Below are positions 16,952 to 24,703 of a stretch of 64,000 bases of DNA, piece by piece. Source of the stretch: Bog-473 sp963730395 (GTDB lineage Bacteria; Actinomycetota; Acidimicrobiia; Acidimicrobiales; RAAP-2); assembly GCA_963730395.1 (NCBI GenBank), contig CAVSSK010000018.1, positions 248,001-312,000 on the forward strand, written 5' to 3'. Numbering within the stretch: position 1 is the stretch's first letter; the number at the start of each line of letters is the position of its first letter. A program made the translations under genes and the position numbers. The notes under the pieces are model-generated. The model saw nothing but the letters and a program-made list of their open reading frames with translations. It ran no database searches and had not been told where the DNA came from.

Positions 16952-17340
16952 GGCTCCGAGGTGGGCGCCGCCCGTACCGCCTGGAGGCTCCGGCGGGCGG
17001 CGATCCCGGCCGGGGCGCCGCAGTAGGCGGCGATCTGGAACAGCAGCTCGTCGAGCTCCTCGTCGGTGACGCCGGTCCGTGGCGCGCTGCCGGCATGGAG
17101 GCGGAACTCCTCCATGCGGCCGAGCGCCGCCGTCATCGCCATGACGAGCAGGCTCCGGTCGCGCGGCGTGAGCGCGCCGGCCCTGGTCCAGACCCCCCAG
17201 GCCATGGACGTGATGTAGTCCTGGAACTGCGACGCCGCCGAGTCGGGGTCGGGGTCGTTCGCCTGGCTGTCGACGTAGTCGTCCCCCAGCATGGCCCGTC
17301 GCATCGCACGCGCCGCCTCCAGGGGGTCCGTGTTCTCCAT
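16948..17340 (-). CDS. Carboxymuconolactone decarboxylase family protein
   Basis: A 130-residue protein with the short carboxymuconolactone decarboxylase fold: WTRAGALTPRDRSLLVMAMTAAL, EEFRLHAGSAPRTGVTDEEL and the helix LLFQIAAYCGAPAG. This length and pattern match the classical gamma-carboxymuconolactone decarboxylase (PcaC) and its paralogues better than AhpD, and no CxxC is present. It lies between an F420-type oxidoreductase and the hydroxyacid dehydrogenase on one transcript. Its reaction here is unknown; aromatic ring catabolism is one option. Confidence 0.82.
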   Translation of the reverse strand: MENTDPLEAARAMRRAMLGDDYVDSQANDPDPDSAASQFQDYITSMAWGVWTRAGALTPRDRSLLVMAMTAALGRMEEFRLHAGSAPRTGVTDEELDELLFQIAAYCGAPAGIAARRSLQAVRAAPTSEP

Positions 17341-17407
17341 CGTGTGCTCCCTCGGTCGGTGTCGGTATCGGTGTCGTTCCCGCTCGAGCGGCGCAGGCCC
17401 GTGAACG

Positions 17408-18361
17408 TCAGAGCGACGAGGGGAGCGAGCGCAGGAGCTCGCGGGTGCGCTTCGACGAGCTGATGAGCTCCTCGCGGTTCTCCCCGATCGGCACGACCCG
17501 GACCGAGATGTCGGTCACGCCGGCGTCGGCGAAGCCGCTGAGGCGCTTCATGATGCTGGCTTCGCTGCCGGCGACGAGGATGTCGCCGACACTGCGGGCG
17601 TCGCCGTGCTCGAGGAGCTTCTGGTAGTTCGGCGAGACCTCGGCCTCGGCGAGGATGCGATTCGTGCGCGCCACCGCGGCCTCGATCTCGTCGTCGCCAC
17701 AGAGGCAGACCGGGACGCCGGCCACCACGCGGGGGGCGGGCCGGTTGGCCGCCTCGGCGGCGCGGGTCAGGTTCGGGACGACGTGGGTGGCGATCGCCCG
17801 CTCGTCGGCCATCCACAGGATCGTGCCGTCGGCACGCTCGCCACAGAGTTGCAGCATGCGCGGGCCGAGCGCGGCGAGCAGCACCGGGGTGGGAGTGATG
17901 TCGGTGATGTCGAGGGGATTGTGCACCCGGAACATGTCGTTCTCGACGTCGACGGGACCGGGTCCGGCGAGCGCCTGGCCGAGGACGTCGAGGTAGGAGC
18001 GCATGGTCGGGACCGGGCGCTCGTAGGGCAGCCCCAGCATCTCGTCGATGACCCAGTGGTGCGAGACGCCCAGGCCCACCGCGAGGCGCCCTTCGCAGAC
18101 CGCCTGTACGGAGAGGACCTGCTGGGCCAGCGCGATCGGATGCCGGGGCTGGACCGGCACGACGGCGGTCCCGACCTCGATGCGGCTGGTGACCGCTCCG
18201 ACCACGGTGGCGGCGGTGAGGGCGTCGAACTCGTCGGGGATCTGTGGGATCCACACGGTCGCCAGGCCCGCCTCCTCCGCCCAACGGGCGTCGGCCTGGA
18301 GCCGCTCGACCTTGGTCCGGTAGCGGCCCCGCTCCGGGCCGATCATCAAGCCGATGCGCAT
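17408..18361 (-). CDS. LLM class F420-dependent oxidoreductase
   Basis: A 317-residue luciferase-like TIM-barrel oxidoreductase of the F420-dependent group (MRIGLMIGPERG at the N-terminus, TAATVVGAVTSRIEVGTAVV, GRLAVGLGVSHHWV and PVLLAALGPRMLQL). It transfers hydride using deazaflavin F420 rather than FMN plus oxygen, a cofactor common in actinobacteria. It is first in a three-gene minus-strand operon with the CMD protein and hydroxyacid dehydrogenase. AGGAACCTGGGC precedes the start. The substrate is not predictable. It is divergent from the P450 at 18658. Confidence 0.85.
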   Translation of the reverse strand: MRIGLMIGPERGRYRTKVERLQADARWAEEAGLATVWIPQIPDEFDALTAATVVGAVTSRIEVGTAVVPVQPRHPIALAQQVLSVQAVCEGRLAVGLGVSHHWVIDEMLGLPYERPVPTMRSYLDVLGQALAGPGPVDVENDMFRVHNPLDITDITPTPVLLAALGPRMLQLCGERADGTILWMADERAIATHVVPNLTRAAEAANRPAPRVVAGVPVCLCGDDEIEAAVARTNRILAEAEVSPNYQKLLEHGDARSVGDILVAGSEASIMKRLSGFADAGVTDISVRVVPIGENREELISSSKRTRELLRSLPSSL

Positions 18362-18657
18362 GCCCAGGTTCCTTCCGGTGTCGGGGATCGCGAAAATGAG
18401 AACTTACTTCTTCTCTTCGTGGAAGACTAGTTCCACCGGCGATGGACGGGTCGGGGCCGACCGGCCGGTGCCGGGCCCGGTCGGGCCCTGAGCCGGCCGG
18501 TGGAACTCCGGAAGTGAGGTTTCGGAACCGACAGAACCCAGTTTCCAGGTACGGCATAACGGACTATCGTTCGCCGGTGACGATCGGGAGCACCTCGTCG
18601 GCGCACCAGCCTGCGCGGCGAAGGCCCCGGGTCACGACTCAGGAGACGGTGGAACCG
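18362..18657. other. Divergent intergenic region before P450
   Basis: About 300 bases separate the F420 oxidoreductase from the P450. An AT-rich patch at 18390-18430 contains AACTTACTTCTTC (18401-18413), a weak relative of the recurrent 13-bp motif, and GGACTATCG near 18560. Reading frames continue upstream from the P450 to 18442, but their composition (arginine- and proline-rich) does not look like protein of this family. Confidence 0.4.
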
Positions 18658-19950
18658 GTGACGGACTACGAAGCGCTCGACTTCTTCCGGGACGACGACC
18701 TGCTCGTCGACCCCTATCCCTACTTCGAGGCCATCCGCTCCCACGGCCCCGCATGGCGTGAGCCGCACCACGACGTCGTGATGATCACGGGGTACGAGGA
18801 GGCGATGGCCGTCTACAGCGACGCCAAGACCTACTCGTCGTGCACCGCGGTGACCGGACCGTTCCCGGGCTTCCCCGTCCCCCTGGAGGGCGACGACATC
18901 AGCGAGCTGATCGAGCAGCACCGCGACGAGCTCCCGATGAGCGACCAGCTGCCGACGCTCGACCCGCCGGTCCATACCGACCACCGCTCCCTGCTGCTGC
19001 GGCTGATCACGCCGAAGCGCCTCAGCAGCAACGAGGAATTCATGTGGCGGCTGGCCGACCGCCAGCTGGACACCTTCTTCGGGCGAGGCGAGTGCGAGTT
19101 CATCAGCGAGTTCGCCAGCCCGTTCGCGATGCTCGTCATCGCCGACCTGCTCGGGGTGCCCGAGGAGGACCACAAGGCGTTCGAGGAGGCCCTCCTCCGC
19201 GGCACGGCCGATCACGGGACCATCGGCGGCCTGGGCGAGGACACCATCGCGCTGTCGCCCCTCGAGTACCTGTACCAGCAGTTCACGTCCTACGTCGAGG
19301 AATGCCGGCGCGCCCCGCGCCAGGACGTGCTCACGGGCCTCGCCACGGCGACGTTCCCCGACGGCTCGGTCCCCGAGGTCATCGACGTCGTCCGTGTGGC
19401 CTCCAACCTCTTCGCCGCCGGGCAGGAGACCACCGTCCGCCTGCTCAGCTCCGCCCTCATGCTCATCGCCGAGGACCGGGCGCTCCAACAGTTGCTGCGA
19501 GAGGAGCGGCACCGGATCCCCAACTTCATCGAGGAGACGCTCCGGATGGAGAGCCCGGTCAAGGGCGACTTCCGGCTGTCGCGGGTGCCGACGACGATCG
19601 GGGACATGGAGATCCCGGCGGGCACGACGGTGATGCTCGTCAACGCCGCGGCCAACCGTGACCCGCGCCGGTTCGAAGACCCGGCCACCTTCGACATCGC
19701 CCGGGAGAACGCACGGCACCACATGGCCTTCGGTCGGGGCATCCACACCTGCCCGGGAGCACCGCTCGCCCGCACCGAGGCCCGCGTCAGCCTCGAGCGC
19801 ATCCTCGACCGGACGAGCGACATCCGGATCTCTGAGGAGCACCACGGCCCGGCCGGTGCCCGCCGGTACCACTACGTCCCGACCTTCATCCTGCGTGGGC
19901 TGACCCGGCTGTACCTGGAGTTCACGCCGGCGGCGCCGGACGCCGGGTAG
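18658..19950 (+). CDS. Cytochrome P450, paralogue of the 50.6-kb P450
   Basis: A P450 of about 430 residues. The I-helix motif AAGQETTVRLLSS, the ExxR in EETLRME and the heme loop FGRGIHTCPG, with the cysteine at about residue 365, are clear. The start is the GTG at 18658 or at 18649; AGGAG lies at 18641-18645. The protein is strikingly similar along its length to the P450 at 50581-51837, sharing for example DPYPYF, FPVPLEGDD and LLGVPEEDH, so the two belong to one subfamily and probably act on related substrates. A small FDOR protein follows after six bases and an aldehyde dehydrogenase lies further down. Confidence 0.9.
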   Translation: MTDYEALDFFRDDDLLVDPYPYFEAIRSHGPAWREPHHDVVMITGYEEAMAVYSDAKTYSSCTAVTGPFPGFPVPLEGDDISELIEQHRDELPMSDQLPTLDPPVHTDHRSLLLRLITPKRLSSNEEFMWRLADRQLDTFFGRGECEFISEFASPFAMLVIADLLGVPEEDHKAFEEALLRGTADHGTIGGLGEDTIALSPLEYLYQQFTSYVEECRRAPRQDVLTGLATATFPDGSVPEVIDVVRVASNLFAAGQETTVRLLSSALMLIAEDRALQQLLREERHRIPNFIEETLRMESPVKGDFRLSRVPTTIGDMEIPAGTTVMLVNAAANRDPRRFEDPATFDIARENARHHMAFGRGIHTCPGAPLARTEARVSLERILDRTSDIRISEEHHGPAGARRYHYVPTFILRGLTRLYLEFTPAAPDAG

Positions 19951-19956
19951 CGCCCC

Positions 19957-20415
19957 GTGAAGGAGCAGCGCCGCTCCCGCCGCATCGCCATGACGCCGGA
20001 CGAGCGCGACCTGTTCCTCGGGGCGGAGCGGACGTGCCGGGTGGCCACGATCGGTGCCGACGGCCCGCACGCGACCGCGCTGTGGTTCGTGTGGGACGGC
20101 GCATCCATCTGGCTGAACTCCATCGTCAAGAGCCAGCGCTGGGCGGACCTGCGGCGGGATCCCCGCGTGACCGTCCTCGTCGACACCGGCGAGGGATTCG
20201 GCGAGCTGCGCGGCGTCGAGATCAGGGGGCGGGCCACGCCGGTGGGCGAGATCCCGCGCACCGGTCAGGCGGACGAGGCACTGGCCGAGCCCGAGCGGCT
20301 CTTCGGTGCCAAGTACGCGGGTGGCGCGTTCACGCACGACGGCCGGCACGCCTGGCTCCGGGTGGCGCCGGAGAAGATCGTCAGCTGGGACTTTCGCAAG
20401 ATGGGTCTCGGCTAG
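19957..20415 (+). CDS. PPOX/FDOR class flavin- or F420-binding protein
   Basis: A 152-residue split-barrel protein of the pyridoxamine-5-phosphate oxidase-like or F420-dependent FDOR family. Recognisable parts are CRVATIGADGPHATALWFVWDGASIWLNS, KSQRWADLRRDPRVTVLVDTG and GVEIRGRAT. It begins with GTG six bases after the P450 stop. Members reduce diverse compounds with F420H2 or bind heme or flavin. The position suggests a reductive or electron-handling partner in the P450 pathway, but this is inference. No cysteine or metal motif is evident. Confidence 0.8.
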   Translation: MKEQRRSRRIAMTPDERDLFLGAERTCRVATIGADGPHATALWFVWDGASIWLNSIVKSQRWADLRRDPRVTVLVDTGEGFGELRGVEIRGRATPVGEIPRTGQADEALAEPERLFGAKYAGGAFTHDGRHAWLRVAPEKIVSWDFRKMGLG

Positions 20416-20510
20416 CCACGGGTCCAACGAACCGGGTCCGGCGGCAACCCGCTCCTCACATGGCGCAATCTGACTGTCGTCCTGCCCGTCCAGGATGGCA
20501 TTTCCGCTCC

Positions 20511-20523
20511 AACGCTATTGTCG
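20511..20523 (+). promoter_or_regulatory. Recurrent 13-bp motif, copy 6
   Basis: AACGCTATTGTCG lies about 75 bases upstream of the aldehyde dehydrogenase start and matches 12 of 13 positions of AACGCTATTCTCG. It falls in a 180-base gap after the FDOR gene, supporting a separate promoter for the aldehyde dehydrogenase. Confidence 0.45.
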
Positions 20524-20598
20524 CAAGACGACCGCCAGCGGCGGCAGACGACATCATCGGCGGTGACGCCGCCGTGCGAGGGAAGTGAGATCCGATCC

Positions 20599-22080
20599 AT
20601 GGCCGAGACAGCACCGGTGAACCCGGAGCCGCTGATGCTGATCGACGGGAAGCTCGTCGAGTCGAGCACGGGCACGACGTTCGCCAATGTGAACCCCGCC
20701 ACCGAAGAGGTGCTCGGTCACGTCGCCGATGCGTCCCACGACGACATGCAGCGGGCGGTCGCCGCTGCCCGCCGCGCCTTCGACGACACCGACTGGTCGA
20801 CCAACCGCTCCTTGCGCCGGCGTTGCCTCGAGCAGCTCCACGCCGCCCTCGACGTCGAGCGGGAGGAGATGCGTGAGCAGCTGATCCTCGAGGTCGGCTG
20901 CCCCCGCATGCTGACGGCGGGACCACAGCTCGACGCTCCCCTCGACGGCGCACTCACCTACGCCGCGCAGCTCATCGACGACTACGCCTGGGTGACCGAC
21001 CTCCCCGACGCCGTCGACTTCAGGGGGAACACCAACTCGCGCCGCATCGTGAAGGAACCGGTCGGCGTGGTCGGGGCGATCGTGCCCTGGAACTACCCGT
21101 TCGAGGTCACCGTCACGAAGCTCGCCCAGGCGCTCGCCACGGGGAACACCGTCGTCCTCAAGCCGGCGCCCGACACGCCCTGGAACGCCACGCTGCTCGG
21201 CCGCGTCGTCGCCGAGCGGACCGACATCCCGCCCGGGGTGCTGAACGTCGTCCCGTCGTCGGACCACCTGGTCGGTGAGGAGCTCACGCTCTCGCGGGAG
21301 GTCGACCTCATATCCTTCACGGGGTCGACGGCGGTGGGGAAGCGGATCATGGAGAAGGGCGCTGCCACGATGAAGCGGCTGTTCCTGGAGCTCGGGGGCA
21401 AGTCCGCCACCATCGTCCTCGACGACGCCGACTTCACCACCGCCATGATGTCGGGGCTCGCCGTCTGCTCCCATGCGGGCCAGGGCTGTGCGATCCCGAC
21501 CCGGATGCTCCTGCCCCGCTCCCGTTACGACGAGGGCGTCGAGCTCCTCAAGACCTACATGGGGAGCGTCCCCTACGGAGACCCGCAGCGACCCGACGTG
21601 ATGATGGGCCCGCTCATCTCCGAGAGGCAGCGCACGCGCGTCCTCGGCTACATCGAGCGCGGGGTCGAGGAGGGCGCCACGCTGGCACTCGGTGGGAGCC
21701 GCCCCGCCGACCAGGCCCGCGGGTGGTACGTCGAGCCCACGCTGTTCACCGACGTCGACAACGCGATGACCATCGCCCGGGAGGAGATCTTCGGGCCGGT
21801 GCTGGTCGTGATCCCCTTCGACGACGACGACGATGCGGTCCGGATCGCCAACGACAGCACCTATGGCCTCGGCGGGGCGATCGTCTCCGCGTCGCTGGAA
21901 CGGGCGCTCGCGGTGGCGGGACGGGTGCGCACCGGCACGCTCAGCGTCAACGGGGGCATGATCTACAGCCCCGACCTGCCGTTCGGCGGGTACAAGGACA
22001 GCGGCGTCGGCCGGCAGAACGGGATCGCCGGGTTCGACCAGTACCTCGAGACCAAGTCCCTGGCCTGGCCGGCGAGCTGA
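20599..22080 (+). CDS. Aldehyde dehydrogenase (NAD(P)+)
   Basis: A 493-residue aldehyde dehydrogenase that oxidises an aldehyde to its acid. The cofactor region GAIVPWNYPF, the general-base glutamate in LELGGKS and the nucleophilic cysteine in HAGQGCAIPTR are present, and EEIFGPVLVVIPF and the closing SGVGRQNG match the family. The ATG at 20599 gives the usual length. An earlier in-frame start adds 27 residues of poor fit. It would complete the alcohol-to-acid step after P450 hydroxylation. It converges with the acyl-CoA dehydrogenase at 22121. Confidence 0.92.
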   Translation: MAETAPVNPEPLMLIDGKLVESSTGTTFANVNPATEEVLGHVADASHDDMQRAVAAARRAFDDTDWSTNRSLRRRCLEQLHAALDVEREEMREQLILEVGCPRMLTAGPQLDAPLDGALTYAAQLIDDYAWVTDLPDAVDFRGNTNSRRIVKEPVGVVGAIVPWNYPFEVTVTKLAQALATGNTVVLKPAPDTPWNATLLGRVVAERTDIPPGVLNVVPSSDHLVGEELTLSREVDLISFTGSTAVGKRIMEKGAATMKRLFLELGGKSATIVLDDADFTTAMMSGLAVCSHAGQGCAIPTRMLLPRSRYDEGVELLKTYMGSVPYGDPQRPDVMMGPLISERQRTRVLGYIERGVEEGATLALGGSRPADQARGWYVEPTLFTDVDNAMTIAREEIFGPVLVVIPFDDDDDAVRIANDSTYGLGGAIVSASLERALAVAGRVRTGTLSVNGGMIYSPDLPFGGYKDSGVGRQNGIAGFDQYLETKSLAWPAS

Positions 22081-22120
22081 CGGACCCGGAAGACGCTCGA
22101 GTCAGGGTCGCCGCAACGGG

Positions 22121-23383
22121 TCAGGGCCGGGGGGAGGCGGCGCCGCGGGGCACGTCGCGGAAGGGCACGTCCCGGTCCGCCGACCGTTCCCGGGGCATCC
22201 CGAGCACACGCTCGCTGATCACGTTGCGGGCCATCTCGGTCGTGCCGCCACCGATGCAGGACACCTGCCGCATCAGGTAGTCGTTGGCGCTGAAGGCCAG
22301 CTCCCCGTCGTCGTCGGTCCAGGCGGCGCCCGCCGTCCCTGCGATCTCGAATGCGATGGTCCGGATCCGGGCCGAGGAGACCCCGTTGAACAGTCTCCCG
22401 ATGGCCGCCGACTGGTCGGCCAGGGCACCCGATGCGATCCCTTCGCCGATCCGTCGCTTGAGCTCGCGGTCGACGATGTCGAGCACGCGCGCCTGGCCGA
22501 CCAGGTCGCGGACGTGGGCATCGGAGAAGCGGCCGGCGTCACGAGCGATGTCGCCCATCAACGAGGACCCCACGCCGCCGTTCGTGTACCCCACCGGGAC
22601 GGTGACCAGCGGCGAGTTGGTCAGCATGCGCTCGTGGAACATCCATCTGGTGCCGACGGTCCACCCGTCGTCGACGTCGCCGACCCGATCCGAATCCGGC
22701 ACCCGGACATCGGTCAGGAACTCCTGGCAGAACTCCATCGACCCGTTCAGCATCTCGATGCGGTGGATGTCGAGGCCGTGCTGGCGGATGGGGAGCATGA
22801 ACACCGTGAGGCCCCGATGCTTCGGCACGTCCCAATTGGTCCGGGCCAGGCAGAGGCCCCAGTCCGACCACCAGGCGCCGGTGGTCCAGATCTTCGAGCC
22901 GTTGAGCACCCACTCGTCCCCGTCACGGACGGCGCTGGTCAGGGCGCCCGCCACGTCCGACCCGCCGCTCGGCTCGGAGAGGAACTGCATCCAGATCTCC
23001 TCGCCCTTCAAGATGGCCGGGATGTGGCGGAGCTTCTGCTCCTCGGTGCCGAAGTCGAGCAGCACGGCCGCGCAGGGCGAGAGCGTGGGGGCCTGGAGCC
23101 GGGTCGGGAACTCGTACCCGACGAGCTCCTCGTTGAGCACCCGTTGATGGGCCGGCGTGAGCCCCTGACCTCCGTAGGCACGGGGAAAACAGATGCCGGC
23201 CAAGCCCGCCTCGAAGAGCATCCGCTGCACCTCCCGGTCCCGGGCGACGGCCGCGATCTCCTCGTCGTCGCTCCGGTCGTTCCGCAGCGCCCCGACCGAG
23301 GCGTGGACCGCGAACGGTTGCAGGTTGGCGCGCGCGAAGGCGCGGGCCCGCTGCCGGAAGGTCTCGAGGTCCTCCATCTCCAC
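22121..23383 (-). CDS. Acyl-CoA dehydrogenase
   Basis: A 420-residue acyl-CoA dehydrogenase. Diagnostic parts are QFLSEPSGGSDVAG, WVLNGSKIWTTGAWWSDWGL and the C-terminal GGGTTEMARNVISERVLG. The start is uncertain: GTG at 23392 overlaps the stop of the preceding gene (GTGA) but lies only one base after AAGGAGG, while GTG at 23383 has a better spacing of ten bases, so I use 23383. It is coupled to a second acyl-CoA dehydrogenase upstream, again a tandem of full-length and divergent chains. Substrate unknown, probably a bulky or branched acyl-CoA. Confidence 0.88.
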   Translation of the reverse strand: MEMEDLETFRQRARAFARANLQPFAVHASVGALRNDRSDDEEIAAVARDREVQRMLFEAGLAGICFPRAYGGQGLTPAHQRVLNEELVGYEFPTRLQAPTLSPCAAVLLDFGTEEQKLRHIPAILKGEEIWMQFLSEPSGGSDVAGALTSAVRDGDEWVLNGSKIWTTGAWWSDWGLCLARTNWDVPKHRGLTVFMLPIRQHGLDIHRIEMLNGSMEFCQEFLTDVRVPDSDRVGDVDDGWTVGTRWMFHERMLTNSPLVTVPVGYTNGGVGSSLMGDIARDAGRFSDAHVRDLVGQARVLDIVDRELKRRIGEGIASGALADQSAAIGRLFNGVSSARIRTIAFEIAGTAGAAWTDDDGELAFSANDYLMRQVSCIGGGTTEMARNVISERVLGMPRERSADRDVPFRDVPRGAASPRP

Positions 23384-23388
23384 GCCGC

Positions 23389-24528
23389 TCACGCCTCCTT
23401 GCTCTTCTCGGTCATCTCCGCCAGGCGTTGGCGGTGGTCGGCCGGCGTGCCGTAGAGGGCCCGGTTGGCCGTGTGGCGCCGGAGGTAGAGGTGGACATCG
23501 TGTTCGAAGGTCACGCCGATGCCACCGTGGATCTGGACGCAGTCCTGCATCAGCTCGGCCCCGTAGTCGCCGATGAACGACTTGGCCGCACTGAGCAGCT
23601 CCGCAGCCTCGTCCGATCCGTTGGCGACGGCGGTGGTGGCGGCGTCGCTGACCGCGTGGCTCGCCTCGAGCCACGTCTTCATGTCGGCGAACCGGTGCTT
23701 GAGCTCCTGGTACGACGCCAGGGGCCGCCCGAAGGAGTAGCGGTCGAACGCCCATTCGACCGTCATCTCGAAGGTCCTCTGCATCGCGCCGACCGACTCG
23801 GCATTGCTGATGGCCAAGGCGCGCTCGAGCTGCCGCTCGACCTGCTCGCCCGCCCCTCCGAGCTCACCGACGAGTCCGCCCAGCAGCGGCACACGGACAT
23901 GGTCGAAGGAGACGACCGAGAAGCGACGGGTGAGGTCGACGGACTGCATGGGGGCGATGGACACGCCGGGGGCGGCGGCGGGCACGAGCACCTGCGTGAG
24001 GCCGGCGCCGGTACGGCCCGTGACCAGCAGGTGGTCTGCCGCGGCGCCCGATTCGACCGGGCGCTTCACACCGTTCAGCACGACTTCGTCGCCCTCGACA
24101 CGAGCCTCGAGGGAGACGGCACCCAGCCCGTCGTCCGGCGGGGGCTCACTGAGGCACCACGTGGCGATCGACTCTCCGGACATCAGGCCGCCGAGCACGG
24201 CATCGAATTCGTCGCCGCCGACCTCGGAGAGCGTGGCGGCGACGACGTTCGTCACGGCGAGCGGGCCCGGTGCGGCATGACGGCCGAACTCGTGCGCCAC
24301 GAGCGTCAGGTCGACCAGGCCATGGTCACCGATGGAGCCCCCTCCGTGCTCCTCGCCGACCAGGAGCGACGACCATCCCAACTCCGCCCCCCGGCGCCAG
24401 TAGGCGCGGTCGAAGCCGACCGGGTCGTCGCGCAGACGGCGGAGCTCCCCCACCGGCACCAGCTCGTCCAGCAGCTTCGCCGTGGTCTCCCGAAAGAGCT
24501 CCTGGTCGGAGCCCAGCGCCAGCAACAT
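23389..24528 (-). CDS. Acyl-CoA dehydrogenase
   Basis: A 379-residue acyl-CoA dehydrogenase family protein. The N-terminal helical region (FRETTAKLLDELVPVGELRRL) and the C-terminal YSFGRPLASYQELKHRFADM and QIHGGIGVTFEHDVHLYLRR are well conserved. The central FAD/substrate loop is looser: the usual LTEPxAGSD is WCLSEPPPDDGL here. Together with the downstream chain it probably forms a heteromeric enzyme. It is the first gene of the pair, and a weak copy of the recurrent motif lies 68 bases upstream. Confidence 0.87.
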   Translation of the reverse strand: MLLALGSDQELFRETTAKLLDELVPVGELRRLRDDPVGFDRAYWRRGAELGWSSLLVGEEHGGGSIGDHGLVDLTLVAHEFGRHAAPGPLAVTNVVAATLSEVGGDEFDAVLGGLMSGESIATWCLSEPPPDDGLGAVSLEARVEGDEVVLNGVKRPVESGAAADHLLVTGRTGAGLTQVLVPAAAPGVSIAPMQSVDLTRRFSVVSFDHVRVPLLGGLVGELGGAGEQVERQLERALAISNAESVGAMQRTFEMTVEWAFDRYSFGRPLASYQELKHRFADMKTWLEASHAVSDAATTAVANGSDEAAELLSAAKSFIGDYGAELMQDCVQIHGGIGVTFEHDVHLYLRRHTANRALYGTPADHRQRLAEMTEKSKEA

Positions 24529-24595
24529 GGTGTGCCCTATCCCTCAGTCGTCCGCGGCCTGGCCGAGCTCGCGGCGTAAGAAGCCCATTTTACTG

Positions 24596-24608
24596 CGAGA
24601 AGGCAGTT
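24596..24608 (-). promoter_or_regulatory. Recurrent 13-bp motif, weak copy 7
   Basis: The minus strand reads AACTGCCTTCTCG, matching about nine of 13 positions, upstream of the acyl-CoA dehydrogenase pair and in the correct orientation. It lies in the AT-richer spacer between this pair and the DUF35-thiolase gene. Confidence 0.3.
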
Positions 24609-24703
24609 TCGTCCAAGCGGATGCCGTGATTTCCGCCAATGAGAGGCACCTTCTTTCCGGAAGCGGGAGCGCGGATGGCCGCGGCAGCGGGTCGACCGCA
24701 ACC

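Noticed and set aside
18427..20427. A 666-codon minus-strand frame opposite the second P450 and the FDOR gene
   Set aside because: It is the complement of two well-recognised genes, has no recognisable domain and no ribosome-binding site, so it is an artefact of GC-rich codons.
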